In this document: in pieces, positions 38,390-47,359 of the stretch
Position numbering within the stretch: the stretch's first letter is position 1
Layout: every line of letters starts with the position of its first letter
Assembly: GCA_028554795.2 (NCBI GenBank)
Contig: CM068838.1
Coordinates: 94,026,974-94,090,973, forward strand
DNA length: 64,000 bases
Direction of reading: 5' to 3'
Source: Sinohyriopsis cumingii
Lineage: Eukaryota; Mollusca; Bivalvia; Unionida; Unionidae
Program-made: the position numbers and the translations under genes
The notes under the pieces: generated by a model
What the model saw: the letters and a program-made list of their open reading frames with translations, nothing else
Database searches by the model: none
Told to the model about the DNA's origin: nothing

Positions 38390-38670
38390 GCGTTCCATCA
38401 AACAATCAATGACCCTCTTCGAGCCTTAACCAAATAAAATCAACCATGGGAATGGAGTGAAAAACGATAAAGCCTTTGAAAAACTCAAACAGAATTTAAT
38501 AAAATAACGCAATAATAACGTAATTCGATCCTAATAAGGAAACGCAATTACTTGTGCATGCAATTCCTGTCGGTCTAGGCACATTATTAACTAATAATGG
38601 AAAGATTATTACCTACGCCTGTAGAGTACTTTCAGATGTAGACCAACATTTAAAGAAAGACATCAGAGTA
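38390..38670 (+). pseudogene. Ty3/gypsy RT-RNase H fragment
   Basis: The plus strand shows DKAFEKLKQNLIK (about 38,468-38,505), then FDPNKETQLLVHAIPVGLG and GKIITYACRVLSDVDQHLKK (about 38,525-38,655). These match the connection and early RNase H region of Ty3/gypsy polyproteins, where DASP-GLGA-L and YASR-L motifs are usual; VHAIPVGLG replaces the DASP motif and so loses the catalytic Asp. Only about 90 codons remain, with stops. No LTR, protease or integrase is visible nearby. Confidence 0.75.
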
Positions 38671-38674
38671 GTAT

Positions 38675-38980
38675 AGTGGGACGATATGGCAATAATGGGA
38701 ATTAGCATTACAGACCACCCTGGGACGATATGGCGACAAGATTTATAGCGACAATGGGAATTATCATTACAAACCACCTTAGGACGATATGGCGACAAGA
38801 GTTATAGCGACAATGGGAATTACCATTACAAGGTCCCCTGGGACGATATAGCGACAAGTACCTTGAAGTACAACCTGGACCTGTATAGCGTCAAGGGAAA
38901 ATTTACATAGGAATATATCATGGGTCTGCCTAGCGTCAAGGGGAAATAAACATGGGAATATATCGTGGATTATAAACACT
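38675..38980. repeat. ~62-bp tandem array
   Basis: About three full units of about 62 bp carry GGACGATATGGCGACAAG and GACAATGGGAATTA-CATTACA, beginning right after the Ty3/gypsy fragment, followed by more diverged, differently spaced copies (CTATAGCGTCAAGGG-type) up to about 38,980. Confidence 0.8.
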
Positions 38981-39039
38981 GATACCACATTTAAAAAATA
39001 TTTTTTTTTGAGGGTTAGGCATGAAAGTCATTTGGTTCT

Positions 39040-39660
39040 TCTGCTTTTTCTTCTTCTACTTTCTCCACTTCTTTCTCCATCTCCTAAATTTTTCTAATAT
39101 TCCTTTCTTTTTGTGTTCCGACTCAGGAATCCAGTCTGGATGACCTATCGCTCTACATTTCTCCTGGACATTCATCCAGTTTTTGTTCATTCTTTCAAAC
39201 GCTTCTTTTTTCTTTATGTTCTCTTGTTCTTACCTATCTTTTGCCCATGTGTCTTTAACGTTCTTGACTTCTTCTTCCAAGACCCTTTTCATAATTTCTT
39301 CTGCTTTATGGACTTGGTCCCGTCCCACTCTGTCAAATTGAAGATATCATCCAAAAAACATCTGACTTTGATAACAATTTCAATGTTCAATATTCAGGCG
39401 AGATGAAACCTCTCAACTTCTTTGCCTCTTCTTCTAGCATCCCTTCAATGTTTTCCCTGGCTATTTTCAGATTGTTTACAAAGTCCAAGCTGCCTGGGAA
39501 CTTCCATTCTCTTTCAAGTCTTTCCACTACATACTCCGGATCTATCATCCAATACCAACTCTCCTTCAACTGGTTAAACAAGTCAGATACTGCTACCATC
39601 TTCTTTTCGCTTATTCCGTAGAAAGGCGAGAAGGACGGGAACTTTTTACATTTATATCTA
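39040..39660 (-). pseudogene. Decayed charged, coiled-coil-like ORF
   Basis: On the minus strand a frame at 39,387-39,599 reads MVAVSDLFNQLKESWYWM, then a Glu/Lys-rich helix-like stretch (LKIARENIEGMLEEEAKKL). After frameshifts, 39,040-39,330 continues with KRVLEEEVKNVKDTWAKD, EAFERMNKNWMNVQEKC, GHPDWIPESEHKKK and a basic tail. Together they suggest a protein of about 200 residues with a coiled coil and a Trp-rich N-terminal part. I do not recognise the family; a gag-like protein of the adjacent Ty3/gypsy fragment is unlikely because the strands are opposite. Confidence 0.4.
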
Positions 39661-39689
39661 AAGCACGGACGTGAAGGAAAACATCCCCT

Positions 39690-41045
39690 ACTTTTGTCTT
39701 CTCATATTATCTGCTATTCACACAAAGGTAATGAGAAAAAAACCTAACCACATTATATACTATCCACACACGCAGAGATGCCAAATCAAACCCCAAAATC
39801 TACCATCCACACACGCCAAGAAGCAGAAACAAACCCACCATTTACTATCCACACATGCAGATATGCCAAATCAAACCCCAAAATTTACCATCCACACACG
39901 GGAGAAGCTAACAACATAACCACAATATAGTATCCACACAAGCTGTGAAGCAGAAGCATAACCATAATATACTGTCCACACTCTCCGAGAAGCCAAATCA
40001 AACCCAAAATTTACCATTCACACACGTCAAGAAGCAGAAACAAACACACCATTTACTATCCCCACACACAGAGATGCCAAATTAAACACAAAATCTGCTA
40101 TCTACACACGCGGAGAAGTCAAATCAAACCCAAACTATACTATCCACACACCGGGAGAAGCCAAATTAAACCCTAACTATACTATTCACACACACCGGGA
40201 AGCAAAAACAAAACCCAATTATGCTATTAACACAAAAGGAAAGTTAAACAACCACACACTCTACTATCCACACAAACCTACGTGAGCGCTTACAAACCCC
40301 AATAAACTACTATCCACACACGGAGAAGCAGAAACATAGCTATAATATACTATCCACACACGCTGAGAAGCCAAATCAAGCCATACAATCTACCATCCAC
40401 ACACGCCAAGAAGCAGAAACAAACCCACCATTTAAAACCCACATACGCAGAGATGCCAAATCAAACCCCAAAATCTACCATCCACACACGGGAGAAGCTA
40501 AAAACATAACCGCAATCTACTATCCTCACACGGAGAAGCAGAAACATAACCATAATATACTGTTCACACACGCTGAGAAGCCAAAACATAACCACAATAT
40601 ACTATCCACACACGACAAGAAGCCAAATCAAACCCAAAATGTACCATTCACACACGTCAAGAAGCAGAAACAAACCCACCATTTACTACCCACACACGCA
40701 GAGATGCCAAACCAAACCCCAAAATCTACCATCCACACACGGGAGAAGCTAAAAACATAACCACAATCTACTATCCACACACGGAAAAGCAGAAACATAA
40801 CCATAATATACTACCCATACTCGTGAAGTTTTAAAAAACCATACTCTCTACTATCTGCACAAACGTACTTCAGCGCTTACAAAACCCAATAATATATGAT
40901 CCACACAAACGTACTTGAGCGCTTACAAACACATATACTCGTGAAGTTTTTAAAAACCATACTCTCTACTATCTACACAAACGTACTTCAGCGCTTACAA
41001 AACCCAATAATATATGATCCACACAAACGTACGTGAGCGCTTACA
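39690..41045. repeat. ~40-44-bp minisatellite array
   Basis: About 30 imperfect units are built on CTATCCACACACG-GAGAAGC followed by a variable A/C-rich part (AAATCAAACCCAAAAT). Unit length varies between about 40 and 44 bp. Near 40,840-41,045 a higher-order segment of about 120 bp (ACGTACTTCAGCGCTTACAA) is itself duplicated. The plus strand is almost G-free, giving strong strand asymmetry. Confidence 0.9.
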
Positions 41046-41054
41046 AACACATGA

Positions 41055-41091
41055 ACACACACACACACACACGCACACACACACACACACC
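41055..41091. repeat. (AC)n microsatellite
   Basis: About 18 AC dinucleotides with one G interruption, at the right end of the minisatellite. Confidence 0.95.
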
Positions 41092-41099
41092 AGGAAAGG

Positions 41100-42240
41100 A
41101 GGGAGCGTTTATATAAACACTACTCCACATTCTCACATTGGCAAATTGAATAGTGTTTCTTTTCTAGAGTTTTTGGTTAGCCCTAAAAAGGGCTGTTTTT
41201 TGGAACTCCACATACACCTGTTAGTGATGGTCCAATAGACTATATATTTGGTTTCCGCTCCATATCACCCTTACATGTTGAGGGATTTTGAACAAATAAC
41301 ACATAATACTGGTTTAAATGTAGCAAAAACTTAAGAGATTTTGCTTGCTTTTTGGAAACTTGATTGCTCCCAACTATTCAGTTGTATTCGTCAGAATTTA
41401 AAAGATTAATTGAATGTTCGCTACCCAAGCACAATATAATTTAATTCCAGGTGAAGGAAACCATTTTTTGAAATCTTTTAATACAGGTAAATCGTGCTAA
41501 ATTAGCGATATTTTACGGCCGCGGGTTTTACGTTTGTCTTGTAATAAAATTAAGAAATGTATTTTTAAAATTTAAATATATATATTGTTTACATTTGGTC
41601 TAAACGTAAACATTGTCAATTGATCTCTGCTTCTCTGTATTGTCGGCCGATAATTACATGATAACCGTTATAAACATTGGTGTATTTATAGGGAGATAAG
41701 TTATACCCATGTATATTGATAACAGTTGAAATGATTCGCATTAAAATGCATGCCATTGTAAGCTTTTTAAAATCTTGTCTATCAACAAAGGGTCATTGGT
41801 TCTATTCCCAATCGATATGATTTTTAAAAAGAATATATAATGCATAATACTTGCCGATATATATCTGAGATTTTTATTTCATGTAATATCATGACAAAAC
41901 AGTTAGCATTATCAATTTCAAGAGTACCGGTGTGCAATTTTAAGATCGTATCAAAATGTCTTAAATGCACGTATATATAAACCGCAAGCGAAGGCGCGGT
42001 CACTTCAGAAACATACACGGCATATTAGGTCTAACAAGAGTTACATCGCCACGCCTTTTTTGTCGTATCGCTTGAATCTTATTTTGTAATTTAAAAAGCA
42101 GAATGTTTATGAAAATAAAATAATATGCATTTCCCAAAAATAATTTCAAAAATACAGTATAAACTAGAAAACGTTAGAACAAATTGCATATCCATACTTC
42201 AAAATTCGATTTGAAATAAATTAATAAAAGAGTGCCCTCG
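41100..42240. other. Interior of TIR element, no features seen
   Basis: AT-rich DNA without a recognisable gene or repeat. The 64-codon minus ORF at 41,824-42,018 has no domain. Confidence 0.45.
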
Positions 42241-42282
42241 CTGGAATTCGAACGCTTATACCCATACAAAACATATATATAT

Positions 42283-42428
42283 ACGTTCAGTTTAAAGTTT
42301 GTGATGGATCAATTGCCTAGGCGGTTCAGCGTATTATTTAAGAAAACCATATATATATATATGGTTTTCTTAAATAATACGCTGAACCGCCTAGGCAATT
42401 GATCCATCACAAACTTTAAACTGAACGT
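42283..42428. repeat. Perfect 146-bp palindrome
   Basis: Two 73-bp arms (42,283-42,355 and 42,356-42,428) are exact reverse complements with no spacer. The outer ends are ACGTTCAGTTTAAAG / CTTTAAACTGAACGT and the centre is an AT run within AACCATATATATATATGGTT. Pairing stops at both outer edges, where short AT-rich sequence follows (an (AT)n array begins at 42,436 on the right). Such a sequence could form a cruciform or hairpin. It may be a foldback MITE, a recent inverted duplication or an assembly artefact. Confidence 0.97.
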
Positions 42429-42433
42429 TAATT

Positions 42434-42435
<2 letters not shown>

Positions 42436-42509
<74 letters not shown>
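42436..42509. repeat. (AT)n microsatellite
   Basis: About 36 AT dinucleotides just to the right of the palindrome. Confidence 0.95.
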
Positions 42510-42510
<1 letters not shown>

Positions 42511-42660
42511 CACCTATATTTTCATTTAATAAAATCCTAATTTTACCCGATTTACCTACTGTAACAAATAGACAAAATCGTTCATTAGCATGCATCTTTA
42601 AACCGACTGTAGATGGTTTATTCATTATGCACGGGTTCTTATTTACTGTTATAATTATCC

Positions 42661-43070
42661 TCAGGGACGTAGCTAGTATATGATTGATGATTAGGCATAT
42701 TGAATGGCGAAGCCTCGAACTGCTCGAGGAGTGGGATGTGTGTGGGTACGGGGCAACATTGTTACATTCTAGAGGCTCTGAGATAGCATTTCATGCATCT
42801 TGTTGAGACTTACTGAACCTTGGTACTGTTGTAATACTGTAAAAATAAAAAGAAAACATCAAATTCTTATGAACAGACTCAATAAAATCGAGTTTACTAA
42901 TATCTTGTTCGTGTTTTTGCTTCTAATGAATAATCTTTTCCGTATGTATTGTATTATATAAATATAGATTTCATATCGGTTTCGTGAGTGAAACTTAAAC
43001 CATTGAAAAAAATCGACAAAATTCTGTGTAGGCAGCTGCCTTTCTGCCTTGTAGGCAGCTACGCTCCTGA
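42661..43070. mobile_element. hAT-like MITE
   Basis: A 410-bp segment with 14-bp imperfect terminal inverted repeats: TCAGGGACGTAGCT at the left and TCAGGAGCGTAGCT in reverse complement at the right (12 of 14 match). The CAGGG-type ends are typical of hAT elements. The 8-bp flanks (ATTATCCT and ATCATCGC) match at only five positions, so a target duplication is uncertain. No coding capacity. Confidence 0.5.
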
Positions 43071-43344
43071 TCATCGCTAATATACTGTTCAGTTGTTTAC
43101 CTGCCCTGTTGAACCTTGCGACTTTACCGAAGTGAAACATAGTCATTCATTTATCAGTTTGTCCAATTTGTCCAAAGCAAAGTTCAGCTATTTTGAAAAT
43201 GTTCCGCATTTTGGGACATTTAAAAAAAAGTATAACGGAGAGAATTACGATAGTGACAGATTAACAACATTCTATTGCACACAATTGTTTCCCTAAAAGA
43301 AAAAGAAAAAAAATTAAGAAAGACACAGCTCAGTGAGTAATAAG

Positions 43345-43667
43345 TTGATTTCATTTTAGAAGTGGTTCAAAAATCAACGTTGAGTTTTGATAACAGAACA
43401 TTTTACCCTGAGGTCATAATTTCACCTGAACGGGTCGTTATTTAACAGGACATTAGAAAAGGGTCAGTTTTTAATTTTGATCACGTTGAAAAATTACCGA
43501 CCGGGTCAGAATTCAACGAGGGTCAAAATGTGAAACTACATCTGGGTCGTTATTTAACAGGACATTTTAAAACGAGTCAGATTTTAACGTGAAATTTTGA
43601 TCACGCTCGTTGAAAAATGACCCGGCGGGTCAGAATTCAACGAGGGTCAAAATTTAACACTACACCG
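43345..43667 (-). repeat. Right terminal inverted repeat of TIR element
   Basis: Contains two tandem units of about 112-124 bp (43,432-43,543 and 43,544-43,667). Each starts GGGTCGTTATTTAACAGG and ends with AATTCAACGAGGGTCAAAAT. Like the left end it consists of alternating GGGTCA and TTGAA/TTCAA motifs. The outermost 45 bp are the inverse of 38,048-38,092. Confidence 0.8.
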
Positions 43668-43689
43668 ACGGTACACTTACTCATGCTCG

Positions 43690-44916
43690 AAAATGTAAGT
43701 CAGCGACAGATTGCGTAAACCAATCTAAGTTTTTTCAGCGAAAATTAGTAAAGCGTATATATCATTAAGAAATCTCTCTCAGATGTACGAAAACCAGAAT
43801 TAATATTATGATTACAGCCCGTAAACGTCATCAAACGATGATACGCACATGCAACATGATTATTTTCAAAATCCAGCTGCATTTCTTCAGATAGTTCTTG
43901 ATGTCCGTTTATCCTCAATAAACCCCAAGTGGGTCAAATACCATATGATTTATTTTTTGTGGAATTATTCTTCTGATATCATGAAAAGCTATAAATACAT
44001 TTATGGTTCTTAACCTACATGTTTTGATGCAATATTCCATGCAAATGTACCAACAGTTGAGCTTTAATCGAATCTGTGGCAATCGTCAACCACGACAACG
44101 TTGATTTGCCGCCACTGTCCATAAAAGTGAGCTGTCGTTCTTCTTCAACGACTGGTGGTGTCATTGTTGGAATCCACAACGAAAGCGTTGTCAGCATCAC
44201 ATTTCCATGAAGCTGGATCAAGTACTTCAGTATGCCAGACAGCCACCTCGTCCGTGGATTTTTACACAAATAAAACTGTGTTTTGCTCTGAAGTTAACTT
44301 GTCTGACATTTCTACAGATACGAAATATATTTGACATAGGTATTGCACAGCTAAATCTTCATTGATCATCAATTTGATTTGTATGTGCTGAGAATGCCAG
44401 ATTAATCTTCGCATCTACAAAATGTAAAATTTCAACATCGGCGGCGTAATACGCATCAGTAACATTTTTTTAGGGCGCCGAGAAGTGTAATTCCTACCAT
44501 CGGCGCGATCATCGGTATAGTTTGCTATCATCATCGACGGACCTGCGTGAATAATTACTTGAATATCTTGTGAGGCCAAATATCGTTGTGACAACATCGA
44601 TATGATCGTGACACACCTCGAGCTCACTGCCGTCGATAATATATAGTGCACTGTTAAATAAGTCATCAATTCTTCAATTCCGTTACTAACAATATCCACA
44701 TTGCTGATCCCAATATGGATTACCATCGGTTTGTACAAGTCTACCCTTAATTTCAATGATTGCTTCGGCATTGCATGAAATACATTGCAGTATCTTGAAT
44801 TTGTAGTTAAATTCGTACACGTTGGTTTGCTTCTCTTGCTTCATTAGAATAATATTGATAATCACGCACAGACTTATCATTGAAACCGGTGCATCCATAT
44901 CAAGTGCTGAAATCAT
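43690..44916 (-). pseudogene. Polinton major capsid protein pseudogene
   Basis: Decayed double-jelly-roll major capsid protein of a Polinton/adintovirus-like element, the main shell subunit. From ATG at 44,916 (MISALDMDAPVS) one frame runs through TNVYEFNYKFKIL and IIEIKGRLVQTDGNPY, a family hallmark. It then passes a pair of stops near 44,690 to DLFNSALYIIDGSELEV and TTIFGLTRYSSNYSRR. After frameshifts come IPMSNIFRICRNVRQV (near 44,320-44,370), TLSLWIPTMTPPVVEEE (near 44,140-44,190), and the C-terminal blocks TFAWNIASKHVG and EEMQLDFENNHVACAYHR (about 43,820-44,060). The order matches capsid proteins of this lineage throughout. The TIR element lies just beyond the C-terminal end. Stops and frameshifts make it non-functional. 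Confidence 0.78.
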
Positions 44917-45019
44917 GTTTGAACATTTTTATTATATTCTCTGCTGTCATAAAGGATGTTCCATCATTGATCAATATCGCCAACGATGACGGGCCAGACC
45001 ACTATCCGCTATCAGGTTT

Positions 45020-45600
45020 TGGTTATGTTTTTGTTTTCTATATCTGCTTCGGCTGGTTTTGTCGGTGTTGGCACTCTAGGTAATTCTTTCAACCGCTAAG
45101 TTGCTTCTTGATTTATTATTTCACTGACACTTGCTGGTATCACTTCCGTGCTGGGCAGTTTTACTGGATGCATTTTTTTCGTAGTACTAATCGTGAGAGT
45201 CTGTCTTTGTCCAAAGAAAATGAACTACCAGCAAGGGTACCAACCGTGCCAATAGCCTTATCTCGAACAACTTATATGACTTTTATACCTAATTGTTTTG
45301 TAATCGGAATAGCTTTGTGGGTTATCATTCTAAACAAACATGCAACAACATCGACGAGTCCATCTCCGTAGGTCATTTTATAAACCGGTAAATGTGTATA
45401 CATCACAACGACGCTTTCATATCTACGTTGAGCATTGTGTATAATAATGTTATTTTGTTATCATCGATCACTCACTGTAGTAATGTTCGCTAATTTCATC
45501 GATCAGCGTCCGATAGACTCCACTGTCCATGACGTAATTGGTAAATAAACGCCGATAAATAGCAGCTGCTTCATTAATTGTGAGGGAATTGTTGTAAATT
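45020..45600 (-). pseudogene. Small Polinton 2 gene upstream of MCP
   Basis: The minus strand shows, in order: TINEAAAIYRRLFTNYVMDS and TLIDEISEHYYS (45,475-45,590); LPVYKMTYGDGLVDVVAC with a basic helix ending AIPITKQLGIKVI (45,285-45,400); VRDKAIGTVGTLAGSS (near 45,230-45,280); and a C-terminal LPRVPTPTKPAEADIENK with a stop near 45,020. Breaks separate the blocks. A Gly-containing, basic small protein just before the major capsid gene is where Polintons often carry a minor capsid or penton protein; that role is inferred from position only. The ORF on the plus strand at 45,108-45,371 is antisense. Confidence 0.4.
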
Positions 45601-45640
45601 TATATAATATATTAATTCCACTCTTTATCGATGGTGATGG

Positions 45641-46025
45641 TTAAACATCTTCTGTTTCATCTTCTGCACAATCAGTCTCATTCGGAAATGCTTCGCTATC
45701 CTCCATGGTTTGTTGCAATTGTGGATGATCATAATCTATTTGACACTGAAGATCTCGGATAATCCTTTTTTATGTAGTTCTTTTTGATACTTTTTCGGTT
45801 GATTTAGCTGTCTATTCGTTTGAAGTAGCTATTCGTTCCATCGACGGAAGATCTTTAGCGGCTTTTATCACTGGTTCAAATAAATGTATTGTACCTTCTG
45901 TAAATTCCACATGAGCATCCAGTTGTTGCTGCAGTTGTTGCTTGAAGATCCTTCTTAGTTGTGTCCAGTCGTTGTAGAGTTAATTTAGCTGTATGAGATT
46001 CTATGGTCAGTGCAGAGTCACTCAT
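45641..46025 (-). pseudogene. Acidic-tailed Polinton 2 protein, nearly intact
   Basis: From ATG at 46,025 (MSDSALTIESHTAKLTLQRL) through a probable one-base frameshift near 45,930 into QQLDAHVEFTEGTIHLFEP, a stop after SMERIATSNE, then DLQCQIDYDHPQLQQTME and a strongly acidic end (NETDCAEDETEDV) with TAA at 45,641-45,643. About 128 residues with a predicted Gln/Leu-rich helix. It is the first gene in the leftward series and would be expressed from a promoter right of 46,030. Family not recognised. Confidence 0.4.
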
Positions 46026-46029
46026 TATT

Positions 46030-47095
46030 ATTAGAACACGAAGAAGTTAATTATAGATCACTCAGTCAGAAGATACACAAAGGTTCACAGTTTTTTTTTT
46101 TCTCCAAATACTATAAACTACAAAGATCTTAATTTGACTCAACTGTGTATCCTTCCAGCTATCTTGTCACTGAGCTAGATATATCCATGCGCGCAACAAC
46201 TCGCCGGGATCCCCATCTAACTACGCATTACCCGGTAACGTCGTAAAACACGTTTAAGTCGCTAAATTTCGGTTATTGAATATTCGCTGAAGAAATATAC
46301 ATGTTCCCATTAGTCTAAAAATGCCTGCGAAATAAATTACACAATTTAAATACGTGTGTCTGTTCTGTGGTCTGTGTTGCTCATATAATATTTTTTCATT
46401 GTATATTCTTAAGTGGGACAGTGGCCGAATTGGTAAAAGTTCAAACAAACTATCAACAAGGGAAAACGATTTCATGAATTCGTGTCAAATGCTATTATAA
46501 TTGGGGGAATCAGCAAGGCATCAACAATACGAGATTTACTTAATGGGTAATTATAAAAAGAAGTACCATGTGCCAGCTCGCATGACCCTCTCTGATCCAC
46601 CAAGAGCATTAATTCCGAAGCGCCCAGGATCCACTTGGAGGTTAGCGTACTTGGTCATAAATTTACGACATTAAAATTCAGCCTGAACAGCCCTCTGAAT
46701 CTCCATTTCGTTTTGCGCTTAGCGATTCACATGGGAGGGGGGTTTTCACGCATAGTGGAGAAAGCAAATGCAGAAAAGATCAATTCTCTGAATAAACAAT
46801 CGCACTCAGCGATCCAACAATTGAAAAATATAAATAACCCAATATTTACGAGATATCTAACGTGAATCAGCTTTGTCGCGAGCACCTCTTTCGCTATATT
46901 TTAGGTCAAAATTACAGTATTGGTGGCTCTTTGAGACTCTTATAAATTCAGGTAATTCGCGAGAAAATTTTCTTGTTCATTGAAGCGTCTGATTTCACAA
47001 TGAAGGCTTCATTGGTGGGCAAAAACAATGTTTCGGCCGTAATTTGTATTGGGTGCCACCCCTCCCGATGCTTAATCTCATTGTAGCCTTTATTA
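46030..47095. other. Right flank of Polinton 2, no clear features
   Basis: Probably contains the right end of the Polinton, but I find no inverted copy of the TTACGAG-type terminus. A GGGACAGTGGCCGAATTGG stretch near 46,415 resembles a tRNA-like SINE head. ORFs at 46,254-46,475 and 46,635-46,865 have no recognisable domain. Confidence 0.4.
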
Positions 47096-47098
47096 CCT

Positions 47099-47350
47099 TT
47101 ACGAGTTTATGCTCTTAAAATAAGTGGCATAAAAGAGTGAAATACAACAAGCTTTGTAAAATTGAACATATAATTTATTTCCAAATAATATAAAGTGAAA
47201 ATAAGAAAACAAACTTATGGTATTGCGAATTAAATCCCAACATAATCCAAGAATAGAGACCCAAGTCCTTGTAATTTAAAATCTTGAATAAATTCAGGAA
47301 AAGTCCAAACTAAATCCAAAACTCAAAGCGACGACGTGTCTATTTTAGTT
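47099..47350. repeat. Third copy of candidate Polinton terminus
   Basis: It starts TTACGAG and contains GCTCTTAAAATAAG, then tracks 24,930-25,100 and 11,250-11,420 for about 170 bp, with weaker similarity to about 47,350. It lies outside the duplicated segment. It is in the same orientation as the other two but is not followed by PolB, so it may be the opposite end of another Polinton or a solo end. Confidence 0.5.
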
Positions 47351-47359
47351 TATATTGTG

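Larger units (their letters stand above)
38048..43667. mobile_element. 5.6-kb TIR element nested in Polinton 2
   Basis: The ends are inverted copies: the left starts CGGTGTAGTGTCAAATTTTG and the right ends, read in reverse complement, CGGTGTAGTGTTAAATTTTG, both continuing with GACCCTCGTTGAATT. The element separates the C-terminus of the Polinton major capsid gene (43,690 onward) from the next co-directional gene (ending near 38,000), so it inserted into the Polinton. I see no transposase. The interior holds a Ty3/gypsy scrap, a 62-bp tandem array, a coiled-coil-like ORF remnant, a long minisatellite, a palindrome, an (AT)n array and a MITE. No clean target-site duplication is visible (flanks CACCAGC and ACGGTAC), so the termini may be off by a few bases. 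The superfamily is undetermined and the element is probably non-autonomous. Confidence 0.75.

Noticed and set aside
44415-44771. 118-codon minus-strand ORF containing HAGPSMMIANYTDD
   Set aside because: It first looked like a capsid motif, but another frame across the same bases continues the capsid protein order better (SALYIIDGSELEV, TTIFGLTRYSS). The ORF is a frame shadow.
44880-45371. Plus-strand ORFs next to the capsid gene
   Set aside because: They are antisense to the decayed minus-strand Polinton genes and show no motifs.
24930-46030. One single Polinton spanning PolB (25 kb) to capsid (46 kb)
   Set aside because: The expected inverted terminus near 46-47 kb was not found; the copy at 47,099 is in direct orientation. 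SINEs and a compositionally distinct 5-kb stretch lie between. The idea remains possible but unsupported.
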